Below, in pieces: positions 17,001 to 26,027 of a stretch of DNA of 64,000 bases; position 1 is the stretch's first letter; each line of letters opens with the position of its first letter. Made by a program: the position numbers and the translations under genes. The DNA comes from Sphingomonas aurantiaca. Lineage in GTDB: Bacteria > Pseudomonadota > Alphaproteobacteria > Sphingomonadales > Sphingomonadaceae. The stretch spans positions 479,105 to 543,104 of the forward strand of contig NZ_QAOG01000001.1 in NCBI RefSeq assembly GCF_003050705.1. The letters are read 5' to 3'. The notes beneath the pieces were generated by a model that worked only from the letters and a program-made list of their open reading frames with translations, ran no database searches and was not told the origin of the DNA.

Positions 17001-18074
17001 ATGGATCGCTCGGAGAAGATCGGCCTGGGCGTCGCGCTGGTGGGGCATGTCGTGCTGTTCGGCCTGTTGTCGGTCGGGTTTCTCGATGCGCCCGAACCGC
17101 CGAAGATCCAGCAGCAGCCGATCGACGTGAGTCTCGTCCCCGACGTCGCGCTCGAGGCGACCGCGCCGCAATCGACCGAAGCGCCCGCGCAGTCGATCGC
17201 GCCGGACGAGGGGGCGCCCGAGGATGCTGCGCCGCCGGCGCCGCAGGAGGCCGAGCCCGAGCCGAAACCCGATCCTGTGCCACCTGCGCCGCAGCCGAAG
17301 CCCGCGCCACCCAAGCCTGCACCCAAGCCGCAGCCGGCCCCGGAACCCGCGCCGAAACCGCAGCCCAAACCCAAGCCTGCGCCACCGAAGCCCGCTGCGA
17401 AGCCGGCGCCGGTCGCCAAGCCTGTCGTGAAGCCGCAGCCCAAGCCTACGAAAGCGCCGCCCACCAAGTCCGCGCCTGCAAAGGCTGCACCGGCGAAGGC
17501 TGCGCCGACCAAGTCCGCGGCCAAGCCGAGTGCCGCGCCGGCCAAGACGTCCGCCACGTCGGGCAAGACGGCGTCCGCATCGTCGGCCAAGCCCGCCAAG
17601 CCGTCCGCGACCAAGGGCAGCGGCTCGACCGCGGAGGCCAAGACGTCGCGGCCGCGCGGCTCGCGGCTCGGCGACAATTTCCTGAAGGGGCTGTCCGCCG
17701 ATCCGTCGCCGAGCAAGTCGGAGGCGCCCAAGGCCGCCAAGCTCGGCGCGCAGGCGGCGGCCAATATCGGCTCGGCGATCCTGCGCCAGGTGCAGCCGTG
17801 CGCCAACCGCCAGGTCACGCCGGGGCCGGGCGCCGAGCGGATCCGCGTCACGATCAACCTGAAGCTCAACCGCGACGGCACGCTCAAGTCGCGGCCGACG
17901 ATCAGCGGCCATGCCGGCGTCGACGACGACAACCGACGCTATGTCGACCGCGTCGACGATCTGGCGATCGCGACCTTTGTCGGGTGCTCGCCGCTGCGCG
18001 GTTTGCCCGACGACCTGTATGACGTGCAGAATGGCTGGAGCAATTTCAGCCTGCGCTACAAACTTCCCGGCTGA
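17001..18074 (+). CDS. tolA: Tol-Pal system protein TolA
   Basis: 357 residues. A single N-terminal membrane anchor (IGLGVALVGHVVLFGLLSV, about 6-24) is followed by a very long Pro/Lys/Ala-rich spacer (about 65-210) and a C-terminal globular domain with two Cys (VQPCANRQV and FVGCSPLRGLP) typical of TolA domain III. It spans the periplasm and links the TolQR motor to TolB and Pal. The low-complexity spacer is PK-repeat rather than the helical EAKK type of enterics. Confidence 0.93.
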   Translation: MDRSEKIGLGVALVGHVVLFGLLSVGFLDAPEPPKIQQQPIDVSLVPDVALEATAPQSTEAPAQSIAPDEGAPEDAAPPAPQEAEPEPKPDPVPPAPQPKPAPPKPAPKPQPAPEPAPKPQPKPKPAPPKPAAKPAPVAKPVVKPQPKPTKAPPTKSAPAKAAPAKAAPTKSAAKPSAAPAKTSATSGKTASASSAKPAKPSATKGSGSTAEAKTSRPRGSRLGDNFLKGLSADPSPSKSEAPKAAKLGAQAAANIGSAILRQVQPCANRQVTPGPGAERIRVTINLKLNRDGTLKSRPTISGHAGVDDDNRRYVDRVDDLAIATFVGCSPLRGLPDDLYDVQNGWSNFSLRYKLPG

Positions 18075-18076
18075 GG

Positions 18077-19672
18077 ATGTCCGTTATGACTCGATTCGAT
18101 CTGGGTTTTCGCCCTTCACGCACGGCGCTTCCCGTTGAGAAACCCCACCCCGGCGAAGGCCGGGGCCCAAACGGGAAGGCCGATGTAATGATGCGCAACG
18201 CGCCCTCAGCGGCGTCCCCCAATTGGGCCCCGGCCTTCGCCGGGGTGGGGGCTGTATTGGGCAGACGTAAGGCTCGATCGATCCTCGCCTCGGTCGGCTT
18301 GCTCGCGTTCGTGTCCGGCAGCGCCGCCTCCGCACAGGACGCACCCGCGCCGGCACCCCAGCAAGCCCCCGCTGACCCAGCCGCACCAGCCCCAGCCGGC
18401 GACCAGTCCGGCGGCCTCGTGGTCGACGTCACCGGCGGCATCTCCGCGCCGATGCCGATCGCGATTCCCGTGATGCCGACCGCCGCGGTCGTCTCGACGC
18501 CGGCGGGATCGACCGACGTGCTCGGCCGACAGCTCGCCGATATCGTCACCAACGATCTGCGCAATTCTGGCCTGTTCACACCGTTGTCGCCCGGCCAGCT
18601 GCGCCCGATCACCTTCCCCGAAGTGACCGCGCCGGGGTTCGACTATTGGGGCAGCACGGGTGCGCAGGCGCTGGTGCAGGGCTTCATCCGCGCGAACGGC
18701 GACGGCAATCTGACGGTCGGCTGCTATCTGTACGACGTGTCGTCCAAGGCGGAGCTGACGCGCACCGGGTTCGTCGTGCCGCCGTCGGACTGGCGGCGCG
18801 CAGGCCATAAATGCGCCGACATGGTCTATACCCGCCTCACGGGCGAGGGCGCGTATTTCGACAGCCGCGTCGTCTATGTGTCCGAGACGGGCCCCAAGGG
18901 ACGCCGGATCAAGCGGCTCGCGATCATGGATCAGGACGGCGCCAACCACCGCTTCCTGACCAACGGCCAGTCGATCGTGCTGACGCCGCGGTTCGCGCCG
19001 AACCAGCAGTCGATCGTCTATATGAGCTATCTCAACAATCGCCCGGCGATCTATGTCTACGATATCGGCTCGGGCAAGCAGCGGCTGGTCGTCGCGAACG
19101 CCAACCTCACCTTCGCGCCGCGCTTCTCGCCCGACGGCCGCAACATCCTGTTCTCGATGGCGCAGGGCGGCAACACCGACGTGTACCGCGTGTCGTCGCA
19201 AGGGGGCACGCCGCAGCGGCTGACGAATTCGCCGGGGATCGATACCGGGGGCAGCTATTCGCCCGACGGCTCGAAAATCGTGTTCGAGAGCGATCGCTCG
19301 GGCGGGCAGCAGATCTACGTGATGAACGCCGACGGGTCGAACCAGCAGCGGATCAGCTTTGGCGGCGGGCGTTACGCAACGCCGGTGTGGAGCCCGCGCG
19401 GCGACCTCATCGCCTTCACCAAGCTCGGCGGCGGGTTCCGGATCGGGATCATGAGCCCCAGCGGCGGCGGCGAGAAGCTGCTGACCAACGACTGGCAGGA
19501 CGAGGGGCCGAGCTGGTCTCCGAACGGGCGCGTGATCAACTTCTATCGCTCGGGGCGCGGCAGCGGCGGCAAGGCGGATCTCTGGTCGGTCGACCTGACG
19601 GGCGTCAACGAGCGCAAGATCCCGACGCCGCTCGACGGCTCGGATCCGGCTTGGGGCCCGCTGCGGCCCTAA
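18077..19672 (+). CDS. tolB: Tol-Pal system beta-propeller protein TolB (N-terminus disturbed by a repeat)
   Basis: 531 residues if started at ATG 18077, 528 from ATG 18086 (GAGG nine bases upstream), or 471 from TTG 18257. The core is a clear TolB: an N-terminal alpha/beta domain (LADIVTNDLRNSGLF) and five or more WD-like repeats such as FAPRFSPDGRNILFSM and GGSYSPDGSKIVFESD. A typical Sec signal (RRKARSILASVGLLAFVSGSAASA) lies at about residues 63-86, after a 36-residue stretch encoded by a perfect 28-bp inverted repeat. TTG 18257 has GGGGTGGGGG five bases upstream and would restore a normal signal peptide. Confidence 0.9.
   Translation: MSVMTRFDLGFRPSRTALPVEKPHPGEGRGPNGKADVMMRNAPSAASPNWAPAFAGVGAVLGRRKARSILASVGLLAFVSGSAASAQDAPAPAPQQAPADPAAPAPAGDQSGGLVVDVTGGISAPMPIAIPVMPTAAVVSTPAGSTDVLGRQLADIVTNDLRNSGLFTPLSPGQLRPITFPEVTAPGFDYWGSTGAQALVQGFIRANGDGNLTVGCYLYDVSSKAELTRTGFVVPPSDWRRAGHKCADMVYTRLTGEGAYFDSRVVYVSETGPKGRRIKRLAIMDQDGANHRFLTNGQSIVLTPRFAPNQQSIVYMSYLNNRPAIYVYDIGSGKQRLVVANANLTFAPRFSPDGRNILFSMAQGGNTDVYRVSSQGGTPQRLTNSPGIDTGGSYSPDGSKIVFESDRSGGQQIYVMNADGSNQQRISFGGGRYATPVWSPRGDLIAFTKLGGGFRIGIMSPSGGGEKLLTNDWQDEGPSWSPNGRVINFYRSGRGSGGKADLWSVDLTGVNERKIPTPLDGSDPAWGPLRP
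18143..18250. repeat. REP-like inverted repeat, family 2, inside the tolB 5' region
   Basis: Arms 18143-18170 and 18223-18250 are perfect 28-bp inverted copies (left arm starts CCCCACCCCGGCGAAGGCCG). The element lies within the open frame of tolB and keeps it open, encoding HPGEGRGPNGKADV and NWAPAFAGVG. Same family as 10805 and 14175. Confidence 0.95.
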
Positions 19673-19724
19673 ACCTGCTATGGGGGCATAACGGGGAAAC
19701 GTGATTTTCTACGGGAGACTATCT

Positions 19725-20252
19725 ATGTCGAAGCTTTCCAACATCTTGCTCGCGTGCACCGCGCTGATCGCCGTGTCCGGCTGTGCCAAGAAGCGCCCCG
19801 CGGTGCTGCCGCCCGCACCGGTCGACAATAGCGGCTCGGTCGATCCCAATGCGGGGATGAACAATGGCAATGTCGGCGGTGCGATCGTGCCGGGGTCGGA
19901 TGCCGACTTCCAGCGCTCGGTCAGCTCGAACACGGTGAACTTCGCGCTCGACATGTACGACATCGATCCGACCGCGCGCGCGATCCTCGACAGCCAGGCG
20001 CAGTGGCTGGCCAAGTTCCCGAACCAGCGCATCACGATCGAAGGCCATGCCGACGAACGCGGCACGCGCGAATACAACCTCGCGCTCGGCGATCGTCGTG
20101 CGAACGCGACGAAGAACTATCTCGCGGCGCGCGGCGTGTCGTCGTCGCGGATGACGACGATCAGCTACGGCAAGGAACGCCCGGTGGCGATGGGCTCGGA
20201 CGACCAGAGCTGGGCGGCGAACCGTCGCGCGGTTACGGTGGTGTTGAACTGA
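19725..20252 (+). CDS. pal: Peptidoglycan-associated lipoprotein Pal
   Basis: 175 residues. Lipoprotein signal with Cys20 in LIAVSGC. The C-terminal OmpA-like domain has the peptidoglycan-binding signature ITIEGHADERGTREYNLALGDRRA (seen in pieces). It anchors the outer membrane to the cell wall and binds TolB. ATG 19725 follows ACGGGAGACT at good spacing; an in-frame GTG at 19701 would add eight residues and is not needed. Last gene of the tol-pal cluster. Confidence 0.96.
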   Translation: MSKLSNILLACTALIAVSGCAKKRPAVLPPAPVDNSGSVDPNAGMNNGNVGGAIVPGSDADFQRSVSSNTVNFALDMYDIDPTARAILDSQAQWLAKFPNQRITIEGHADERGTREYNLALGDRRANATKNYLAARGVSSSRMTTISYGKERPVAMGSDDQSWAANRRAVTVVLN

Positions 20253-20261
20253 CGTTGCGTG

Positions 20262-20410
20262 TCCCTCTCCCCTCCGGGGAGAGGGAAGGAGGCGCCGAAG
20301 GCGACGGGAGGGTGAGGGGAGTTGGGACTCGCGCCCCGAGCCTCACGCCCCTCACCCTCCCACGTGCAAGTGCACGCGGGCCCCTCCCTCTCCCCGGCGG
20401 GGAGAGGGGT
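20262..20410. repeat. GC-rich inverted repeat element between convergent pal and nuclease genes
   Basis: CCCTCTCCCCTCCGGGGAGAGG at the left pairs with CCTCTCCCCGGCGGGGAGAGG at the right, and GGGAGGGTGAGGGG pairs with CCCCTCACCCTCCC in the middle (sequences quoted as short words). It fills the whole gap between two convergent genes and likely acts as a bidirectional terminator. Similar to the element at 27415. Confidence 0.85.
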
Positions 20411-21274
20411 TTAGCCGAGCGCCTTGTCGAGCAGTTTCGCTAGGCGGATCCCCCCGCGGCGGATCTCCTCGCGCGAGACGGGCACCATCTTCGCGATCGT
20501 CGCGTCATCCATTTCTACGCGCGCCGGCACCGTACCGCACGCGTCCCCGCCGAGCGCCGCCGCATAGGCGGTATGCGAGGCCGCCCAGCTCTCCCGGCTC
20601 CAGTCGACCACCGTCCCCGCGCCGATCTTCGCGCGCTCGGCCGCCGGATAGCGCCGCACCAGCGACGGCGGCGTCGAGATCGCGCGCTCGGCCAGCGGGC
20701 CGTCCCAGACCGAATGCAGGTTGAACCGCGCCGGGCCATAGATGCCGTAGTCCGCCTTCACGTCGTTCCCGCCCTTGTCGTGGCGGTCGCCCGCGTGGAG
20801 CGGCTGGTGGAGATCGCCGACGAAGTGGATCAGGAACGCGAGCGCCTGGACGCGGTCCTTCGGCGCAGTGGCGCGATCGTGCAGCAGCGTCACGTCGCGG
20901 TCGATCTGCGCCGAGACGCAGTCGCCGTCCTTGCACGCGGGCGTGAGGTCGAACGGCGCACAGACGTCGGCGTTCTGGTAGTGCCAGCTATAGGCGAACC
21001 CGAAGCGCGACTTGCCGTCGGCGGTCTTGAGCGGCTTGATGCAGTCCGCCCAGACGCTCGCCTGCTCGATCGTGCCCGCGGGGCATTCGGGCGTGTCGAG
21101 CAACGCCTGTTGCGCGAGCAGCCGGCGGATCGCGGCCTTGGTCTTCGGCGTGACGTTGGCATAGGCGATCTGCGCGACGGTCTGGTGGCCGTACTCCCAG
21201 AACGCGGTGGCGGGGGAGGCGAGGCCGATAACGGCCAGCGCGGACGATGCCGCGGCGAGGATAAAGCGCTTCAT
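20411..21274 (-). CDS. S1/P1-type nuclease
   Basis: 287 residues. Signal peptide (1-24, ending PATA) leaves a mature N-terminal segment FWEYGH, in which the Trp and His are zinc ligands in this zinc-dependent nuclease family. HFVGDLHQPLHAGDRHDKGGND and NLHSVWDGPL supply further ligands. It degrades single-stranded nucleic acids in the periplasm or outside the cell. Its start overlaps the stop of the isoaspartyl peptidase (ATGA), so it is the last gene of a three-gene operon. Confidence 0.92.
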   Translation of the reverse strand: MKRFILAAASSALAVIGLASPATAFWEYGHQTVAQIAYANVTPKTKAAIRRLLAQQALLDTPECPAGTIEQASVWADCIKPLKTADGKSRFGFAYSWHYQNADVCAPFDLTPACKDGDCVSAQIDRDVTLLHDRATAPKDRVQALAFLIHFVGDLHQPLHAGDRHDKGGNDVKADYGIYGPARFNLHSVWDGPLAERAISTPPSLVRRYPAAERAKIGAGTVVDWSRESWAASHTAYAAALGGDACGTVPARVEMDDATIAKMVPVSREEIRRGGIRLAKLLDKALG

Positions 21275-22191
21275 GCCGGCTCGTTAGCGTAGATCGCGAC
21301 GATCCGGCTACCCGCGGACGATGCCGTGCCGCGATACATGCCGACGGTGTTGAAGCCCCATGCCATGGCGCCGTCCGGCCCCGCGACGATCACCCCGCCG
21401 GTGCCGCCGAGCGCCTTCACTTCGGCCAGCACGGCGTCGGCGGCGACCTGCAGTGATTCGCCCGACAGGCGGACGCGTGCGGCGATCTCATGCCCGACGC
21501 CGATGCGGAGGAAGAACTCGCCCGAGCCGGTGCACGATACTGCGCAGGCGCGATCGTCGGCGAAGGTGCCCGCGCCAATGACGGGCGAATCGCCGATCCG
21601 GCCCCAGCGCTTGCCGGTGACGCCGCCGGTCGAGGTGGCGGCGGCGACATGGCCGTGCGCGTCGCATGCGACCGCGCCGACGGTGCCGTATTTCATGTCG
21701 ACGTCGAACCCGCCGCCATCGGACTGGAACTCGGCAAACTGGCGGCGGCGTTCGTCGGTGGCGAACCAGTCGGCGTCTGCCTGGGGCAAGTCACGATCAC
21801 GCGAAAACACATCCGCGCCCTTGCCGGCGAGGAAGACGTGGCGGCCGTCGTCGAGGATCGCACGGGCGAGGCCAACCGGATTGCGCGTGGCGGTCGCCGC
21901 CGCGACGGCCCCGGCGGCACGCGTGCGCCCGTCCATGATCGCGGCGTCGAGCTCGAGCGTGCCGTCATGCGTGAACACCGCGCCGCGCCCCGAGTTGAAG
22001 TGCGGATCGTCCTCCAGCACGCGGACCGCGGCCTCGACCGCGTCGAGCGCGCTGCCGCCGTCCGCCAGCACCGCCGACCCCGCGTCGAGCGCGTTCGACA
22101 GGCCCGCGCGCGCGCCCGCATCCTGGTCGGGTGAGACCATCTCGCTGTCGAGTTTGCCGGCGCCGCCGTGAATGACGAGAGTCCAGGTCAT
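21271..22191 (-). CDS. iaaA: Isoaspartyl peptidase / plant-type L-asparaginase
   Basis: 306 residues, Ntn-hydrolase of the asparaginase 2 family. The N-terminus WTLVIHGGAGKL and the catalytic GTVGAVACDAHGHVAAATSTGG block are present; autocleavage is expected before the Thr of GTVGAV (about residue 172). TGRGAVFTHDG appears as NSGRGAVFTHDGTLELDA. It hydrolyses beta-aspartyl dipeptides and asparagine. ATG 22191 overlaps the acyltransferase stop, and the frame upstream of it is antisense noise. Confidence 0.93.
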   Translation of the reverse strand: MTWTLVIHGGAGKLDSEMVSPDQDAGARAGLSNALDAGSAVLADGGSALDAVEAAVRVLEDDPHFNSGRGAVFTHDGTLELDAAIMDGRTRAAGAVAAATATRNPVGLARAILDDGRHVFLAGKGADVFSRDRDLPQADADWFATDERRRQFAEFQSDGGGFDVDMKYGTVGAVACDAHGHVAAATSTGGVTGKRWGRIGDSPVIGAGTFADDRACAVSCTGSGEFFLRIGVGHEIAARVRLSGESLQVAADAVLAEVKALGGTGGVIVAGPDGAMAWGFNTVGMYRGTASSAGSRIVAIYANEPA

Positions 22192-23327
22192 GCTGAGTCT
22201 TTCGAGGGGAGGGCGCGCAGGCCGATGAGCGGACGGAGCGGCGCGATGCCGCGGCCGATCCGGTAGAAGGCAATGCAGCCGACGATCGTCGCGGCGAGCA
22301 GGCAGGCGAACTCCGCCCAGCCGGGCAATCCGGCGGGGAGCAGCGCGTACATGACGAGCACGATGATCGTCTGGTGGATCAGGTAGAACGGGAATACCGC
22401 CTCGGTCAGCACCGGGCGCCAGCGATGGTCGCGGTTCCAGTGGCGTTCGGCGATCCCGATCAGCGCGATGATCGCGCCCCATTGCTCGAGCGCGTGCGCG
22501 ATGCCGTAGGGCGTGTAGACCCAGCGCGGCGTGACGACATCCGCCGGCCAGCGGAGCTCGACGCCGATGACGCAGAGATAGCCGATCACCGCGGCGATCG
22601 CGCCCGTCTTCCACCAGCGCCCGATCGCCGCCATCGCTGGCTCGGACCGCGCGAGGCCGAACCCGAACAGGAAGGCGGGGAAATAGGTGACATGCGCGAT
22701 CCAGTCGCCCCACAGCGCCTGCGTCTCGCCGACCATGCGCAACCACCAGGCATGGACGAACACGAGCCAGGCGATCGGCACGACGAGCACCGCCCAGCCG
22801 CCGAAGATCCGGTCGAACGCGCGTTGCAGCGCATCGCCCCGCACGACCAGCACTGCGACCGTCAGCAGCGTCGTGTAGACCCAGAGATAGACGACGAACC
22901 ACAGATGGTTCCAGGTCGGCAGCGACAGCCCGGCGAGCTTGCCGAAGCGGAAATAGTCGTGGGCCCAGAACGTCCAGTAACTGCCGGCATAGCCATGCTT
23001 GGTGACGAGCTCGACCCAGGGTTGCGGCGGCACGATCACCGCGATGCCGAACAGCAAGGGCACGAGCAGCCGGTAGCAGCGATTGGCGAAGAACGCGCCC
23101 GCGCCACGCGACCGGTTCAGCAACGCGCGGCTGGCATAGCCCGAGACGACGAACAGCAGCATAAGCCGCCAGGCGTTGCTCGCCAGCATCGGCAGCCGCA
23201 CCCAGTCCTCGACATGGAGCGACTTCACATGGAAGTTCCACGGCACGAAGACCATGCCGATATGGTAGAGGATCAACAGCGCGAACGCGCCGATCCGCAG
23301 CCAGTCCATGCCGTAGTGCCGGGTCAT
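22188..23327 (-). CDS. Acyltransferase family 3 membrane protein
   Basis: 379 residues with about ten membrane helices. The N-terminus MTRHYGMDWLRIGAFALLILYHIG has the acyltransferase_3 (OafA/OpgC) pattern with the Arg and the HxG-type His in the first helices. Members O-acylate sugars of surface polymers or periplasmic glucans. The closest architecture is OpgC-like, since no SGNH domain follows. First gene of the operon with iaaA and the nuclease. Confidence 0.87.
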   Translation of the reverse strand: MTRHYGMDWLRIGAFALLILYHIGMVFVPWNFHVKSLHVEDWVRLPMLASNAWRLMLLFVVSGYASRALLNRSRGAGAFFANRCYRLLVPLLFGIAVIVPPQPWVELVTKHGYAGSYWTFWAHDYFRFGKLAGLSLPTWNHLWFVVYLWVYTTLLTVAVLVVRGDALQRAFDRIFGGWAVLVVPIAWLVFVHAWWLRMVGETQALWGDWIAHVTYFPAFLFGFGLARSEPAMAAIGRWWKTGAIAAVIGYLCVIGVELRWPADVVTPRWVYTPYGIAHALEQWGAIIALIGIAERHWNRDHRWRPVLTEAVFPFYLIHQTIIVLVMYALLPAGLPGWAEFACLLAATIVGCIAFYRIGRGIAPLRPLIGLRALPSKDSA

Positions 23328-23393
23328 CGCAGCGCCCTAGGGGGCGGGGGACAGTGTCGCAAGCGTGGGGACGGGTGAGGGGGTCTTTCTCCA

Positions 23394-23518
23394 ATCCTCC
23401 CCTGCCAGGGGGAGGTGGCACCGAAGGTGACGGAGGGGGAGGACACGGAACATCCGTCATCGCTTACCTCCCCCTCCGTCTGGCAAGTGCCAGCCACCTC
23501 CCCCTGGCGGGGGAGGAT
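23394..23518. repeat. GC-rich inverted repeat element upstream of the acyltransferase operon
   Basis: ATCCTCCCCTGCCAGGGGGAGG at the left pairs with CCTCCCCCTGGCGGGGGAGGAT at the right; an inner pair is GACGGAGGGGGAGG with CCTCCCCCTCCGTC. It lies between the stop of the DUF1993 gene and the start of the acyltransferase gene, both on the minus strand, so it separates two transcription units. Confidence 0.85.
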
Positions 23519-23538
23519 CGTTTACGGGATTCGGCCGC

Positions 23539-24060
23539 TCACCCCTTCATGCGCGGCATGCCCATGAAGTCGCGCTTGCCGAGCGGTACGCCCTGCGCGC
23601 GCAGGATCGCGTACGCCGTCGTGGCGTGGAAATAGAAATTGGGCTGCGAGAACGACAGCAGGAAGTTCGCGCCGGTGAACGGCATCACGAAGGTGCCGAA
23701 TTCGAACTTCGTGTCGTTCTCCGCGAGCACGTCGAACGTCTCGCGGTCGATCGCCTCCAGCGTCGTGATCGCACCGCGCAGGAGCGTGTGGAGCCCGGCG
23801 AAATCGGTCGGCCAGGGGGACGTATCGGGCGAGAAGGTCCCGCAGCGGACGCCCTCGATCCCGCCGACCGAGTGGACCGCGCACGATTTCACCTGATAGC
23901 CGAACGGCAGCATGTCGTCGGCAAGCTTGGCGTTGATCAGCGCGTCGGGGGCGATGCCGCGCTCGGCGGCGAACGCCTCGGCCTTGTCGAGCAGCGCGTC
24001 GACCGCGCGAAGGATCTGCAGGTTCGACGGGATCGTCGCATCGTAGAGGGACAGTGTCAT
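23539..24060 (-). CDS. DUF1993 family protein
   Basis: 173 residues from ATG 24060 ([20 protein letters not shown]). The DUF1993 pattern is seen as [36 protein letters not shown] and [29 protein letters not shown]. The family adopts a DinB-like four-helix fold, and no activity is known. Divergent from ispG with about 130 bp between them. Confidence 0.87.
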   Translation of the reverse strand: MTLSLYDATIPSNLQILRAVDALLDKAEAFAAERGIAPDALINAKLADDMLPFGYQVKSCAVHSVGGIEGVRCGTFSPDTSPWPTDFAGLHTLLRGAITTLEAIDRETFDVLAENDTKFEFGTFVMPFTGANFLLSFSQPNFYFHATTAYAILRAQGVPLGKRDFMGMPRMKG

Positions 24061-24189
24061 CGACGGAACTCCTGGCAGGACAAGGGTGGGCGTGCGCAAC
24101 TTATGGCTTACGTTCGCGATCGCCGCCAGCGATGTTCCGTTCCGCGGCGCGGGACGCTATATACCGATGCGAACCCACGAGGAATCTTC

Positions 24190-25326
24190 ATGTCCCTTCG
24201 TCCCTGGCGCGATATCACCCGCCGCACGAGCCGCCAGATCATGGTCGGCAACGTCCCCGTCGGCGGCGACGCGCCCGTCACCGTGCAGACGATGACCAAC
24301 ACGCCGACCGACGACGTCAAGGCGACCGTCGACCAGATCCGCCGCTGCGAAGAGGCGGGCGTCGACATCATCCGCGTCAGCTGCCCCGACGTCGAATCGA
24401 CCACCGCGCTGAAGCAGATCGTCCGCGCGAGCCGCGTGCCGATCGTCGCGGACATCCATTTCCACTACAAGCGCGCGCTGGAAGCGGCGGACGCGGGCGC
24501 GGCGTGCCTGCGGATCAACCCGGGCAACATCGGCTCGGCAAGCCGCGTGAAGGAAGTCGTCGACGCGGCCAAGTCGAATGGCTGCGCGATCCGCATCGGC
24601 GTCAACGGCGGCAGCCTCGAGCGCCATCTGCTCGAGAAATATGGCGAGCCGTGCCCCGATGCGCTCGTCGAGTCGGCTATGGATCACATCAAGCTGCTCC
24701 AGGACCATGATTTTCACGAGTTCAAGGTCGCGGTGAAGGCGTCCGACCTGTTTCTCGCAGTGGCGGCGTATCAGCAGCTTGCCGAACAGGTCGATTGCCC
24801 GCTGCATCTCGGCATCACCGAGGCGGGCGGGTTCGTCGGCGGCACGGTGAAGTCGGCGATCGGGATGGGCAGCCTGCTCTGGTACGGCATCGGCGACACG
24901 ATCCGCGTCTCGCTCTCCGCCGAGCCCGAGGAGGAAGTGCGCGTCGGGTTCGAGATCCTCAAGGCGCTCGGCATCCGCAACCGCGGCGTCCGCGTCGTCT
25001 CGTGCCCAAGCTGCGCGCGGCAGGGCTTCGACGTGATCCGCACCGTCCAGGCGCTCGAGGAGCGGTTGCAGCATATCCGCACGCCGATGTCGCTGTCGGT
25101 GCTCGGCTGCGTCGTCAACGGTCCGGGCGAAGCGCGCGAGACCGATATCGGCATCACCGGCGGCGGCAACGGCAAGCACATGGTGTATCTGTCGGGCGTC
25201 ACCGACCACCATGTCCAGGACGCCGACATGGTCGATCACATCGTCAAGCTGGTCGAGGCCAAGGCGGCGGAGATCGAGGCGGCGGACGAGGCGATGGCAG
25301 CATTGGTGCCGGTGGCGGCGGAATAG
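24190..25326 (+). CDS. ispG: 4-hydroxy-3-methylbut-2-enyl diphosphate synthase (flavodoxin)
   Basis: 378 residues. It converts the cyclic diphosphate MEcPP to HMBPP in the MEP isoprenoid pathway using a 4Fe-4S cluster. The three cluster cysteines are Cys272 and Cys275 (SCPSCARQG) and Cys307 ([11 protein letters not shown]), followed by the conserved Glu. The N-terminus [19 protein letters not shown] is the standard start. It is the short bacterial form without the extra domain seen in plants. A longer upstream frame is antisense to the DUF1993 gene and was discarded. Confidence 0.97.
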   Translation: MSLRPWRDITRRTSRQIMVGNVPVGGDAPVTVQTMTNTPTDDVKATVDQIRRCEEAGVDIIRVSCPDVESTTALKQIVRASRVPIVADIHFHYKRALEAADAGAACLRINPGNIGSASRVKEVVDAAKSNGCAIRIGVNGGSLERHLLEKYGEPCPDALVESAMDHIKLLQDHDFHEFKVAVKASDLFLAVAAYQQLAEQVDCPLHLGITEAGGFVGGTVKSAIGMGSLLWYGIGDTIRVSLSAEPEEEVRVGFEILKALGIRNRGVRVVSCPSCARQGFDVIRTVQALEERLQHIRTPMSLSVLGCVVNGPGEARETDIGITGGGNGKHMVYLSGVTDHHVQDADMVDHIVKLVEAKAAEIEAADEAMAALVPVAAE

Positions 25327-25362
25327 GCGGCGTGGTAGGGTGCCCCCTCGCTGGAGGTGATC

Positions 25363-25650
25363 ATGACCTATCACGCTAAAGTCGTCAGTGGGCAGATCGT
25401 CCTGCCCCTCGAACTGCGCCGCGACGCGGGGATCGAAGATGGCGATTCGCTGGTTATCGAGATTAATCCGGATGGCGGACTGTCGATGAAGACCTACGCG
25501 CAGGTCGTACGCGAGGTGCAGTCCGAGTTCAGATCGATGGCAAAGCCAGCCGATCGTAATCTGGTCGATGAACTGTTGGCGGAACGTCGCGCCGCAGCGG
25601 CCCGCGAGAACACCGAGATCGAGGACTGGCGGACGCGGCACACCGCGTGA
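25363..25650 (+). CDS. AbrB/MazE-type antitoxin
   Basis: 95 residues. The swapped-hairpin DNA-binding domain is at the N-terminus: YHAKVVSGQIVLPLELRRDAGIEDGDSLVIEI. The rest (about 45-95) is charged and helical, as expected for a toxin-binding tail. GGAGG lies five bases before ATG 25363. It overlaps the PIN-domain gene by four bases, the standard antitoxin-then-toxin order, and such pairs usually repress their own promoter, which must lie in the 36 bp after ispG or further upstream. Confidence 0.87.
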   Translation: MTYHAKVVSGQIVLPLELRRDAGIEDGDSLVIEINPDGGLSMKTYAQVVREVQSEFRSMAKPADRNLVDELLAERRAAAARENTEIEDWRTRHTA

Positions 25651-26027
25651 CCGTCGTTTTCGACGCGTCGACTATATTGGCGATCCTGAAGAACGAGACC
25701 GGCGCGGACGTCGTGATCGAGCATGCGCGAGGCGCGATGCTGTCCAGCGTCAATCTGGTCGAGGTCCGCAGCAAGCTGTTCGAGATTGTGTCGGACGTCG
25801 ATGCGGTGATCGCGAACCTCGACCGACTCGAGATCGTCATCATGCCCTTCACCGCGAGCCAGGCCAAGATCGCGGCAGACCTTTGGCCTGTCGTCAAAGG
25901 CAAGAACGTGTCGATCGCCGACCGGGTCTGCCTGGCGCTGGCAATAGATCAGGCGGCGACCTTATGGACCGGTGACACGGATTGGGTGACGCTCGGGCTT
26001 GATCTGGATATCCGCCTTTTCCGATGA
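25647..26027 (+). CDS. vapC: VapC-type PIN-domain ribonuclease toxin
   Basis: 126 residues from a GTG that overlaps the antitoxin stop. The acidic PIN active site is visible: Asp6 (VFDAST), Glu39 region (NLVEVRSK), Asp92 region (SIADRVCLALA) and TGDTDW near residue 110. Known VapC enzymes cut initiator tRNA, other tRNAs or the sarcin-ricin loop; the target here is unknown. It ends overlapping the start of an EamA transporter gene, which is likely co-transcribed by chance. Confidence 0.87.
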   Translation: MTVVFDASTILAILKNETGADVVIEHARGAMLSSVNLVEVRSKLFEIVSDVDAVIANLDRLEIVIMPFTASQAKIAADLWPVVKGKNVSIADRVCLALAIDQAATLWTGDTDWVTLGLDLDIRLFR

